NCBI GenBank assembly: GCA_903772945.1
Contig: CAICTM010000112.1
Span: forward strand, 53,493 to 117,492
Direction: 5' to 3'
Length of the DNA: 64,000 nt
From: Seminavis robusta
Taxonomy: Eukaryota; Bacillariophyta; Bacillariophyceae; Naviculales; Naviculaceae
A program made the position numbers and the translations under genes. Of this stretch, positions 32,719 to 42,524 are shown piece after piece. The first letter of the stretch is position 1; every line of letters starts with the position of its first letter. The notes under the pieces were generated by a model. It was given only the letters and a program-made list of their open reading frames with translations, did no database searches and was not told where the DNA came from.

Positions 32719-33732
32719 GACAGGCATCAATCGCCCAAGCAATCATCCATAAAGCAGCTCTGGAATATACTACGACGCAGATACTATTTTTATAGGACTC
32801 AAGATGTTACTTAGTAACTTGCAGTCGTTTACATCTCTCATCTACTCGTTACAGTAGTTGCTTCCGAGACGACTAGTTCCTTACGAATAGTAAGCCATAC
32901 CGGTACCGGTACCGGTACCGGTACCGTACCACCATTATGAAACTACAGTAGCTTCGTAGCGAATCATTATGATAGTCACCTGCAATTAATTGTTGCTGCC
33001 CCCTCAGAATAATTTGGAGTGGTTTCGAGCACGAAAAGATCACAATGGAACAACCTACATGGTACCAGGTACTGTACGGCAAAAAACAAATACCGGACTA
33101 CTAGCTAGCTAGCTAGTAAACGGGCGAAGAGATCGAAATTCGAGGTTTTAGATTTTAGATCTGGTGCGAGGAATCTGGGGCGGGGAAAGAGGATTCTTAA
33201 TTAAGAATCGGGTCATCGAAAATGCCGATTCTTGCTTTTTTAAAATGCCGATTCTTGAGAATCCGCGGCATGCCTGAACGTGAAAGGCTCTGTCTTGTCC
33301 TCCGTACCAGTGCTGGTACTAGTTACTAATTAGTACCGTCAAGTTGTGTGCCTGCACAATAGCTAGACAAGTATTTTAAAAAAAGCAGCCAACATACTGA
33401 GTAGTTCATAATACATGTACTAGTATCCTGTTGTCATATCCCTTTCATTCCATTCGTCATATTGCTGCCGCCTGAACATAGCCTGCCTACTCCTTCTGTG
33501 GTTCCTGTTGGAGTTTGATACCTAGCTAGCTAATCTACTACTGAGTAACTGTATTGCTTCAAGTGCACCAAAGCCAAGACATCTTGCACTAGCTCTTGCC
33601 ACTGCAATGGTTCAGCATCCATTCAACCAGCAGCAGTAAGACTCTCTATGGTATAGTTACATGTTATGTGCACTTGGTGTTGGGTATCATTTCCAAGATT
33701 CCAAGATGCCAAGACGCAGATTCTTAAGAATC
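32719..33732. other. Intergenic with a GGTACC microsatellite
   Basis: No gene seen. It holds (ACCGGT)n at 32899-32926. A repeated 13-mer ATGCCGATTCTTG lies at about 33221 and again at about 33245. CTAGCTAGCTAG runs also occur. Confidence 0.45.
32899..32926. repeat. (ACCGGT)n self-complementary microsatellite
   Basis: About four to five units of ACCGGT, a palindromic hexamer, so each unit can pair with any other. The same word recurs in short runs elsewhere, for example 54744-54766, 59369-59410 and 34999-35013. Confidence 0.9.
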
Positions 33733-34868
33733 AGCTTTTTTTATTTACTTCTTAACTTTACGACAGGAGAAGAGCCTGCTAGCGAAGAAACCATCGGCAG
33801 CAGCAGCAGGATCGATCGATGGATCCAGATAACAACATGCAAGTAGTAACTCGTGCTGCTGCCACCGCCGATGATGACAACGGATTGACCATTTGCCGCT
33901 TACAGTATCATGTTTATTTACTCTTCATCTATCGTTGTTCGACAGGAGAATTAAGAGGCACGTAAACTCGCTGGAAGAAGATCGCGCGATACCAAATTGA
34001 CTCGAACGATTGATCACAACCTCTTTATTTATCCTTTGTCTCCCTCTCTATACAACAAGAGAAGAGTCGAGTCAAGTCTGCTATTATAGTTGGATATGCG
34101 ACGATGCATTGGTCGGCGCGGCAGCCTGAGGAAATTCACGTAAAAATGACACAACAATGGCGTTTGTGTGCAGACCGACTGGACGACATTGGACAATCCA
34201 GGAACCCATCAGTGGATCGAATACCATTACTGGAGGTCCTATTCAAGAGTGCAAGGCTTATTACCAGAGACGATTTCCTTTTTCTTTCATTTTGGTTTGA
34301 ACGATCGCTGGAAGACGCTACTAACAACTTCTTTGTTTACTGTTTATTATTGAAGCCTCTTCAACAGGAGCAACCTCGGTTCCAAGAATACGAAAAGATT
34401 CCTGGTTTGGCATTACATGCAACAATCAACCCTTGGCTGTGGGTCGCTGCGACGTAAGCCACCAACTCGTACAGTATGACGACTGTTCCTCTTACATATA
34501 TATACAAAGGACTGTTCCAGCATGTTGCAATGCTAACAACCTCTCTATTTACACTCCATGTTGCCTCTATCAACAGGAAAAAGGGCAGCTACCCTTGTGC
34601 AAGAAGATTCATGGGTTGGCAGCACTGGAGTAGGCAAAAAGTAAGTCCCTCATTGAAATTTCATGGTATTCAGGAGAGAATTCCAAGCTTAACTGACAAC
34701 AGCGTTGTGGCGAATATTAGAGTGTTATTGACGATCGATGCAGATTCCAAAGCTATCCCTCAATTGTTTCTATGGACCGTGGGAAGGCAGTCATATCTTG
34801 GCCGTCAACATTACCGAGGAACTGGAAAGGTCTCACAATCCAAGGGGGTGCACCCGAAGACTAAATGA
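33733..34868 (+). other. Possible small-exon gene or tandem exon array, unresolved
   Basis: Five intron-3'-end-like blocks recur, at about 33733, 33912, 34020, 34330 and 34546. Each has a short T/C-rich TTTAYT stretch, then 15-30 bases later ACAG or ACAAG followed by GAG or GAA. Two of them also have CTAAC just upstream. After the last two the presumed exons read EQPRFQEYEKIPGLAL and EKGQLPLCKKIHGLAAL in the same phase, so they look like diverged duplicates. The following GTAAGC and GTAAGT make plausible donors. The second of these exons runs into TAG, and I cannot assemble a long protein. It may be a decayed gene. Function unknown. Confidence 0.3.
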
Positions 34869-35212
34869 TGGATGGAGGTTTCACTGGTGTTGCCTATCAT
34901 AGTAGCCTTGGATCCTCTTCGATGCGAGCACCGTGACACTTCGTGCCTGCTCGTGAAACTAACTCGCGCGCAGATCGATCTGTACAGTACGCTACCTAGT
35001 ACCGGTACTGGTACATGCGAATTTCAATGACTCGACCATGCAAATCGTTTGAAAATGTGAGCGCAAACCATCTTCTGATCCTGAGCCTGCTTGGGAACGG
35101 AGAAGTCTTTGCAATAAGACTTCGTGAAACGGAACTGGAAGCATCCAATAATTATGTGTGACGGTACTGAAGAAACTCAAGGATTTAAAAGCTTCCACTC
35201 TAATATCCAGTC
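34869..35212. other. Intergenic, no gene seen
   Basis: Contains the palindromic word cluster TAGTACCGGTACTGGTAC near 34997. I see no coding region. Confidence 0.4.
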
Positions 35213-35272
35213 CCACAGTTTCAGTCCCGCGCACTAATGAGCGCTCGTTAGTGCGCGGGACTGAAACTGTGG
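35213..35272. repeat. 60-bp near-perfect palindrome
   Basis: Positions 35213-35242 are the reverse complement of 35243-35272 with one mismatched pair (35238 T against 35247 G). The centre is AGCGCT. The outer arms read CCACAGTTTCAGTCCCGCGC and its complement. There is no spacer, so the DNA could extrude a cruciform and an RNA would fold into one long hairpin. It lies about 50 bp outside the element at 35310-35780. Confidence 0.95.
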
Positions 35273-35309
35273 TTCAACTCACTGGGTGTGAATGCACACC
35301 ACGGGTAAA

Positions 35310-35780
35310 TTCCATGGAATAGCGGGGCGACCCGGAAAAAGGCACGAATGAGGTGTTGTAACGGTTTACGGTGAGAGTCGTGGTTACCTACCCACGAGTC
35401 ATGAGCATGCGTAAACAGCTGCTAGCTTGTTTCCCCATGACTCGTGGGTAAACAGTTGTTTATGCATGACTCATGGGGAAACAAGCTGTTTATGCATGAC
35501 TCTTGGGGAAACAAGCTGTTTACCCACGAGTTCCTTGTTTACTCACAAGTCCTTTTTTAAAAATCTCACTAGAAAAAACACACTGTTTACTGTTTACCCA
35601 CGAGATCCTTGTCTTGTTTACTCATGAGTAAACAACAACTCGCTTGTTTAATCATGAGTAAACAAGGATTTAACTCATGGATAAACAGTCATGGGTAAAC
35701 TATGACAAATAAATCGTAAACTGTTTTAAAACTGGTTACATGTAGGTCCCATTTCCGGGTTCCCCAGGCTGGGGTGCCGA
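35310..35780. mobile_element. MITE-like element rich in inverted GTTTACCCACGAGT words
   Basis: The left side GGGGCGACCCGGAAA (about 35325) and right side TTTCCGGGTTCCCC (about 35753) form imperfect inverted ends. Between them the word GTTTACCCACGAGT and its complement ACTCGTGGGTAAAC, with variants (ATGAGTAAAC, CATGGGGAAAC, CATGGGTAAAC), occur about a dozen times in both orientations. Directly repeated units of about 41 bp (CATGACTCATGGGGAAACAA...) lie near 35465-35520. There is no coding capacity. The design resembles the element at 6750-7122: inverted ends around many copies of one short word. Confidence 0.6.
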
Positions 35781-35839
35781 TCCATCACCAAAGAACCAAG
35801 AAATCAACACATGTAGGCAGACTTTTCCCAAGAAGCAAC

Positions 35840-36090
35840 AAGGAAGGCATGCACTAGTCCGTTGGCTCACAACACTACTGTACTACTAAGTACTAATCCA
35901 ACAACTAATAACTCCCTTCTTCTTCTGCTGTTCTGTTGACAATGCAAAAAGTACAAGAAAGACAGCATGTCTCGGTTGCTGCTGACGCTAGTGATACCCT
36001 TTTCGTCATCTCCCATGGATTTCTCTTGCCGCCGACACCTCCGCCCTCCATGGCGTTTGGTAGTATTACAACATCCACTACGGTAGTAGC
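35840..36090 (+). pseudogene. Truncated copy of the 5' end of the glutamine amidotransferase gene
   Basis: About 250 bp match 41235-41480, covering the upstream sequence (ACTACTAAGTACTAATCCAAC), the start codon region (ATG at 35967), the signal peptide and the GFLLP...PPPSMAFGS leader. A two-base insertion in the leader (TCATCTCCCATGG against TCATCCCATGG) shifts the frame. Homology stops before the catalytic domain, so no enzyme can be made. The stretch after 36090 matches a dispersed repeat instead. Confidence 0.85.
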
Positions 36091-37421
36091 CATACCATGC
36101 AGCCACTGTGTAAAAATCAGTCTGGGGTTTTCGATTTGTTGTCGTTCTGCCATGGATACAGCGGAAGGAAAAGGTGCTCCGACTGTAACCCTCTCAGCAT
36201 TCCATCTGCCCGACAGGTAGAGGAGTGGGTGGTGCTGCATGGAAATTGGGGCATCCAACTCAAAAACTTTCGAAAAAGATCATCGATCGATTGGAACGCA
36301 GGATCCATTCGAACATCAATGCATCCAGCAGATCGCTCCGGTAGCCGATGGTACTAGTCTATGATACTTGTGGATGGTTCGATAATCAATCGCGCCGTGA
36401 ACGAACGAAGCATCCGCATCATGGTTGCTCCGTGCCAGCGGTCATCGACAGACTAAATTGGATTGATGGAATCGAATCCATCCGTCCCTCTAGAGTCGAG
36501 TCGAGTCGAGTCGAGAAAGAAGATCAAGGCATTCAAAACAATGCTGAAAGAGCATGAGAGCCAGCGTCTTGGTGGTCAAGATGACAATAGTGTGGAAAAG
36601 ATCAAGGCATTCGAACCACAATCAATGGCCCCTTTCATTTCTAAAAGGAAACTAGAGAAGACGGCATCGGCCACAAGACATCGGCAATAATTCGACGACG
36701 ACGGCAACACTTACAAGAGGGAGGAGAGGTGGTGCATGTTGTAGAGACAGTCTTGACGGACGGACAGTAGAGAGACCGCTCACAACCACAAGAGGGAGAC
36801 TGTCTCAACGGGTACGACGAGTATTTCTCACAGCCTTAGCCTACATGCAAGGTAAGGAGGCTGGAGGGAGCTCTCAAGAGCTTCCACGCGAAAGAGGTTG
36901 CGTGCTGGCAGAGAGACTCTCGTTGTTGGGCCATTTCTGTACGGTACGGTAGGACAGATCACACTTGCGACTGTACAGCGTACTGTAGCTGCGACTGTAC
37001 CGGTACTGTATAGATCTACCAGCTGGCTTGAACCAACCGGTTTGACAATTAGGACAGCCATGGAACCCAACCGATCGTAAGGGTCTAAGAATTAACCTAA
37101 GAAGCGGAAGAACAGCGATTCAAAACTCAGTTTACTTAACCAATCACTTTTTAAAGAATCGTGCGGTCTGTAAAAAACCGAATCAGAACTGGCGTTTCGC
37201 GACTGGAACTCTCGCTACTTACTTAACTAGGAAAGATTAATTAGCGTAGGGTGGTTAAAAAGGTGGTATTTTAACCCAGCCTGACAGAGCGTCGCTCCAT
37301 CAGGAAAGGTTGATTTCATTCGATTCAATTCTACGCGTTGTCGGGTTTCTGAACAAACATCTGCAAATTTCCTTGCTCAAAATGGCACTTACTTTGTTGA
37401 AAAGCAAAACATTGAGCTACC
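36091..37421. other. Intergenic; upstream region of family copy 4
   Basis: Segment 36148-36225 matches the dispersed repeat at 23230-23320. GTCGAGTCGAGTCGAGTCGA lies at about 36494-36513. A weak open frame at 36463-36690 has no recognisable content. The last 100 bases show diverged similarity to the leaders of the other family copies. Confidence 0.45.
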
Positions 37422-40400
37422 ATGCTGTGGAAAGGTCATGTTCTTATCCTTCTATTCCTCCTTGCCCATCATGTGGTCTCAGGGGAGTACAATGTCATCA
37501 GTCGGGAGGAAGTGGATGTAGTTGCTGCCCAAGCCACCAACATTTCCAGTGACAGTGGTAACAATACTTTGGGAGACCAAAGTGAGGGCCTTTTTGATTC
37601 CCGGCCACATGGTGCTGGCCAGCGATGTGGACGTTTGAGAACTTGTGGAGAAGGGCTTACTTGCTCCAACGACTTTTCTGTCCTTAGAAAGAGGTGCTTC
37701 CCTGACAGGGCATGTCTAGAGCAGGTTGTGAGCAGCTTTCGATTGGATCTTGAGGTCTGGAAAGAATCCATTTTCACTCGTGCCAATATTGATGAGAGTG
37801 ACCTTGTTGATGCAGCCCTTGATGCTCAGAACCCTGAAGAGTTCCAGCAGAGTGCAACATGTCTCCGTTTCCTGGATGCATTCAATGCCCAACCACCACC
37901 CCAACTTGCTTCATTGCAAGAAGCTGCCAATGACTGTATCCCCAAAGCACCCAGCACTGGTGGAACAGTTGTCTACATGGGACTTCACATTGAAGTGAGT
38001 GCACTTGTAGACCTTGCCATGTCTGTTTTCTGGGCCCTTGGAGATGCTCCTACACCAACAGACTTTATCCGGGGAACCTTTGGAGCTGAAGCGGGTGCAG
38101 GAGCTGAATTCACAATGTTGATTGGATTTGCCTTCACTGGAACCACACAGGATATTTTGGGAGGATCAGTTGTGGTTGACATTGATGCTGCAGTGGGAGC
38201 TGGGATTGGAAGTGCTTTGGTGTCAAATCTCAATGGACTCTATTCCCTGGAGTTTACCATAGGTGTAGGCCTTGGTGGTGGCTTTGGTATTGGATATGGC
38301 ATCACTGCCCAACTGAATGAATCCAATGAGCCAACAATCTCCCCGATAAGTTTAAGCTTGACACCAAGTGTGGCTCCCAGCCAGGCTCCTACCAAGCCTT
38401 GTTCATCAACTACAACTTCAGATGTGTGCACACTTACACAAGATGGGGTAAGCGAGCTTCATGTGAACACCTGCATTGCTGGTGGTCTGATTTCAACACT
38501 AACTTTCTCTCTAATGGATAGGAACGACTTGTTCTCTGTTTTGATTCTCTGTTGCCTGCCACCAGTGATGTGACTGTTCAAACTTTTGCCCGGGGTGATC
38601 TGGCTTTAGGGTCAGAGTTCTATGATGTAATTGACCAAAATGGAAACATCTTGGGACAAAACAATGGTTCTGGTGGGAGTGACTGCGATTCAATCTATGG
38701 TCAGGCTGACTTTGTTGTGGCACAGGCTACCTTCAACACTTGGATAGCAACTGGCTTTGTCAGTTTCATAATGGATGCCTCTGGAGCTGTGGGCACCTTC
38801 TGTGCCCAGCAGGATGTGTACATCAATCTGGTCTATTCATATCCAGCACCCAGTACAGCACCCAGTCTAAGCCTTGTACCAAGTCTAAGCGTGGCACCAA
38901 GTATGACTACCAGCCAGGCTCCTACCAAGGCTTGTTCATCAAGTACAACTTCAAATGTGTCCCCAATTACAACAGATGGGGTAAGTGAGCTACATGTGAA
39001 CACATATGCATTGCTGGTGGTCTGATCGCAGCACTAACTTTCTCTGTATCCTTCAATAGGAAGCATTGGATATTTGTTTTGATTCTCTGGAACAAGCCAC
39101 CAGTGATGTGACTGTTCAAACTTTTGTCCGGGGTGATTTGGGTGACACCTCTGAGTTGTATGATGTACTTGACCAAGATGGAAACAACTTGGGTCAAAAC
39201 AATGGTGTCGGGGAGTGCTCTATTACCTATGACCAGACTGACTTTGTTGTGGCACAGGCTACCTTCAACACTTGGGTAGCAACTGGGCTTGTCAGTTTCA
39301 TAATGGATGCCTCTGGAGATGTGGGCACTTTCTGTGCCCAGCAGGATGTGTACATCAATCTGGTCTATTCATATCCAGCACCCAGTACAGCACCCAGCCA
39401 AAGCTTGGCACCAAGTATGACTCCCAGCCAGGCTCCTACCAAGCCTTGTTCATCAAGTACAACTTCAAATGTGTGCACACTTACACAAGATGGGGTAAGT
39501 GACTACATGTGAACACATATGCATTTGCTGGTGGTCTGATTCCAACAGTAACTTTCTCTGTATCCTTGAATAGGAACAATTGGATATTTGTTTTGAATCT
39601 CTGTCACCTGCCGTGGGTGATGTGACTGTTCAAACATTTATCCGGGGAGATTTGGATTCTAGTTCTGAGTTCTATGATGTAATTGACCAAGATGGCAACA
39701 TCTTAGGTCAAAACAATGGTGGACCTGATCAGTGCTCTGCTACCTATGAACAGGCTGATTTTGTTGTGGCACAGGCCCAATTCAACACTTGGGTTGCAAC
39801 TGGTGAGGTCAGTTTCATAATGGATGCCTCTGCAGATGTGAGCACCACCCTGACTCCCTGCATTGGTCAGAATGATGTGTACATCAATCTGGTCTATTCC
39901 AATTCAGCACCCAGTACAACACCAAGTTTCATACCCAGCAGCTCTGCCCTGCCCAGCTCTGTTCCATCTGCCCAGCCAAGCTCTCCACCATCTCTCAGTT
40001 TGCAACCTAGTGAAGCTCCAAGTCTCGCACCTAGTAGCTTGCCTTCTGCCCTGCCCAGCTCTCTTCCATCTGCCCCGCCAAGCTCTCCTCCATCTCTAAG
40101 TTTGCAACCTAGTGAAGCTCCAAGTCTCACACCCAGCAGGGAGCCTTCTGCCCTGCCAAGCTTATCCCCAAGCAGAAGCCCAAGTGCATTGCCATCAGTT
40201 AGCTTGGTGCCAAGTGAAGTTCCAAGTCTCACACCCAGTAGGGAGCCTTCTGCCCTACCCAGCTTATCCCCAAGCAGAAGTCCAAGTTTATTGCCATCAG
40301 TTAGCTTGGCGCCCAGTAATTTTCCAAGCATAGTTCCATCACTTAGTGCTCAGCCCAGTGCCCTACCAAGTCTCACACCCAGCAGGGAGCCTTCTGTGAT

Positions 40401-40599
40401 GCCAAGTGTCAATCCTTCACTCAGTGTCAATCCATCTCTCAGTACACAACCCAGCATGAACCCCTCAGTCAGCATTAAACCAAGTGGTGCACCATCTGTT
40501 TCACCAAGCAGCAGACCTTCAGTCAGTATTAAGCCCAGTAGAAATCCAAGTGAGTCTCCAAGTACCTCTCCGAGCATGAACCCTTCGCCCCCTGTATAA
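37422..40599 (+). CDS. Secreted Pro-Ser modular protein, copy 4 (intact, 981 aa)
   Basis: This is the only complete family member. It has exons 37422-38447, 38522-38980, 39060-39494 and 39574-40599, with introns of 74-79 bp, all phase 0. Exon 1 (342 aa) has a signal peptide (residues 5-20), the sequon NIS at 40, five Cys (69, 75, 81, 92, 98), a helical part to about 185, a Gly-rich part (about 215-305) and a short linker ending SQAPTKPCSSTTTS. Exons 2, 3 and 4 each code one beta-rich module of about 105 residues (DVTVQTF.RGDL, FYDVIDQ.G, FNTW.ATG, SFIMDAS, QDVYINLVY). Exon 4 then adds a 230-residue Pro-Ser tail and the stop. The product should be secreted and extended, with likely O-glycosylation. 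A cell-surface or mucilage role is inference. The copies differ mainly in module number and tail length. Confidence 0.85.
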
Positions 40600-41360
40600 A
40601 ATGTAAAAGTCAGTAAAACAGTCTTTATATCACATTTTGTTGCCACACTGCATCTAGTTTTGTTTTATAATCACCACCTTTTTGGTGCACCAGTAGCTAT
40701 CCGGTAACACAATGGCTCATATTTTCTATGCCACGCATGCATGAACAAGTCAATTTGGCCGATGTGCGTCCCACACTGGTTGTGGTCTGCTGAGGACCGA
40801 CCGTAACGGTGACTGTGGCCATGCCAAGGCGCAGCGCTCTTTTGGTGCCTCACCCAACACTTATTTTGGAACCCCCTTAAGTGCACCGATGATTAGTACA
40901 AAGTCATTGTGCACAGCTGAGTTCGTACCAGTAGTTGGTTGCTCGTGTTAACATTGCTGGAATGCAATGTGTGTCCGCGACCTGCCAAACAAAACCTCAG
41001 TAGTCTCACATAGACCACTGAGCCGGATTTAGAAGGTGCGTTATGCGCAATACTGGGGGCCTGGAGCTGTGCCGGTATACCGGCATACCGGTATGCTTCG
41101 CAGGTGGTAAATCTTCCATGGAATTCTTGGGATCCGTTGTGGGGTTCCCAACAAAATGCCAAGGGAAAGAACGAGGGAAGAGAGCACAGCACGATGGCAT
41201 GGGTCACTTTTACGAACTTTGGCAAAGCAAGCAACAACCAAGCCATGCACTACTAGCTAGTAGTAGCCTTACAACCCTTCTGTAGTACTAAGTACTAATC
41301 CAACCACTCATAACTCCCTTCTTCTTCTGTTGACAAAGCAAAAAGTACAAGAAACGCAGC
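40600..41360. other. Intergenic; left flanking repeat and amidotransferase upstream region
   Basis: Holds the 3' flank of copy 4, the left copy of a long direct repeat (40764-41105), and the upstream region of the gene at 41361. The latter contains ACTACTAAGTACTAATCCAAC, also present before the truncated copy at 35967. GGTATACCGGCATACCGGTAT near 41070 is self-complementary. Confidence 0.55.
40764..41105 (+). repeat. Direct repeat flanking the amidotransferase gene, left copy
   Basis: An ordered, diverged match to 42996-43370. Shared words include CTGGTTGTGGTC, CCAAGGCGCAGCGCTC followed by TTTGGTGC, CACCGATGAT, GCTCGTGTT and GAAGGTG followed by GTTA. Both copies have the same orientation and bracket the gene at 41361-42524. 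Confidence 0.7.
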
Positions 41361-42524
41361 ATGTCTTGGTTGCTGCTGCTGCTAACACTACTGGTAGTGA
41401 TGACCTTTTCGTCATCCCATGGATTTCTCTTGCCGACGACGACACCTCCACCCTCCATGGCGTTTGGCAGTATTATTACAACAACAACATCCACTAGTAG
41501 TAGTACTACTACTAGTAGTCTGTACTGTCAATTACTGGGCATGTCGTGTCGTCAACCGACGGATTTTAGTTTTTCCTTTCAAGGCTTTTGCAAACGAGGT
41601 GGGGAAACCGACATTCATTCGGATGGTTGGGGATTGGCATTTTATCAAAATGGCGGGGTGCGACAATTCCACGACGATCAACCGGCGGCGGAATCGCCTT
41701 TGGCAGACTTTTTGGTGCAGTATCCGATCCGAACCGTCAACATGATGGCGCACATTCGCTATGCCACCCATGGACCCGTCAATTTGGCCAATGTGCATCC
41801 GTTTGCACGAGAATGGGCGGGAGTGCAATGGGTCTTTGCACACAATGGACACGTTCCATTGTTTATTGATGACAATCAAGATGACGACAATGACAATAAT
41901 GAACTACCGATACTTGGAGACAACAAACAGAATCAAACTCAAGTCTATCATCCCGTGGGAACCACCGATAGTGAAGCGGCATTTTGTGCCATTCTCAATG
42001 CCCTGCGGCACAAGTATGATCGCAAGCTGCCCAGTTTGCCAGCGTTGTATCAAACCCTCCACGAACTCGCCACGGAAATTGTCGACTATGCCCCCGACGA
42101 TACCATCCTCAACTTTTTAATGGCCTGTGGACCCCACGTCTTGTGGGTCTACAGTTGGCCCGGACGACGACCTGGCAGTGATGTCTGGAATGGATTGCAT
42201 TACACGGTACGAGAGTATCCCTTTACCAAGTGTCATTTGTGCGATTTGGATTATACCGTCGATTTTGGAACTGTCACAACCCAACAAGATCGAGTTGCCG
42301 TTGTGGCGACAAGGCCCTTGACGGACGACGAAGAATGGATCGAATTGGAACCGGGAGAACTCATCTTGTTGGACGAAGGATTGCCTCATGCACACACACA
42401 ACAATTGGCACGGTTGGAACAAATGGGACATGGACTCGTCAATAGTACTACGACTGGGCTGCTACAGGAAGATTTGAGACGGTACGAGTTTCAACCCGAG
42501 TTCCATGTCGGTGGGGGCATCTAG
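41361..42524 (+). CDS. Class II (Ntn-type) glutamine amidotransferase, YafJ-like, with N-terminal leader
   Basis: The family hydrolyses glutamine with an N-terminal Cys to release ammonia. The protein is 387 aa with no intron. The catalytic part matches the bacterial YafJ type: CQLLGMSCRQPTDF starting at Cys56, RGGETDIHSDGWGLAFY, MMAHIRYATHGPVN, FAHNGHV and TTDSEAAFC. Bacterial relatives begin at Met-Cys. Here 55 residues precede the Cys. They comprise a signal peptide (MSWLLLLLTLLVVMTF), then SHGFLLP, which resembles a diatom plastid-targeting site, then a Ser/Thr-rich transit-like stretch. For activity the leader should be removed between Tyr55 and Cys56. No synthase domain is fused and no partner is adjacent. 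The substrate receiving ammonia is unknown. A truncated copy of the gene's 5' end lies 5.4 kb upstream. Confidence 0.85.
   Translation: MSWLLLLLTLLVVMTFSSSHGFLLPTTTPPPSMAFGSIITTTTSTSSSTTTSSLYCQLLGMSCRQPTDFSFSFQGFCKRGGETDIHSDGWGLAFYQNGGVRQFHDDQPAAESPLADFLVQYPIRTVNMMAHIRYATHGPVNLANVHPFAREWAGVQWVFAHNGHVPLFIDDNQDDDNDNNELPILGDNKQNQTQVYHPVGTTDSEAAFCAILNALRHKYDRKLPSLPALYQTLHELATEIVDYAPDDTILNFLMACGPHVLWVYSWPGRRPGSDVWNGLHYTVREYPFTKCHLCDLDYTVDFGTVTTQQDRVAVVATRPLTDDEEWIELEPGELILLDEGLPHAHTQQLARLEQMGHGLVNSTTTGLLQEDLRRYEFQPEFHVGGGI

Noticed and set aside
38511-38723. Minus-strand frame opposite module exon 2 of copy 4
   Set aside because: It is antisense to a conserved module exon with good splice sites.
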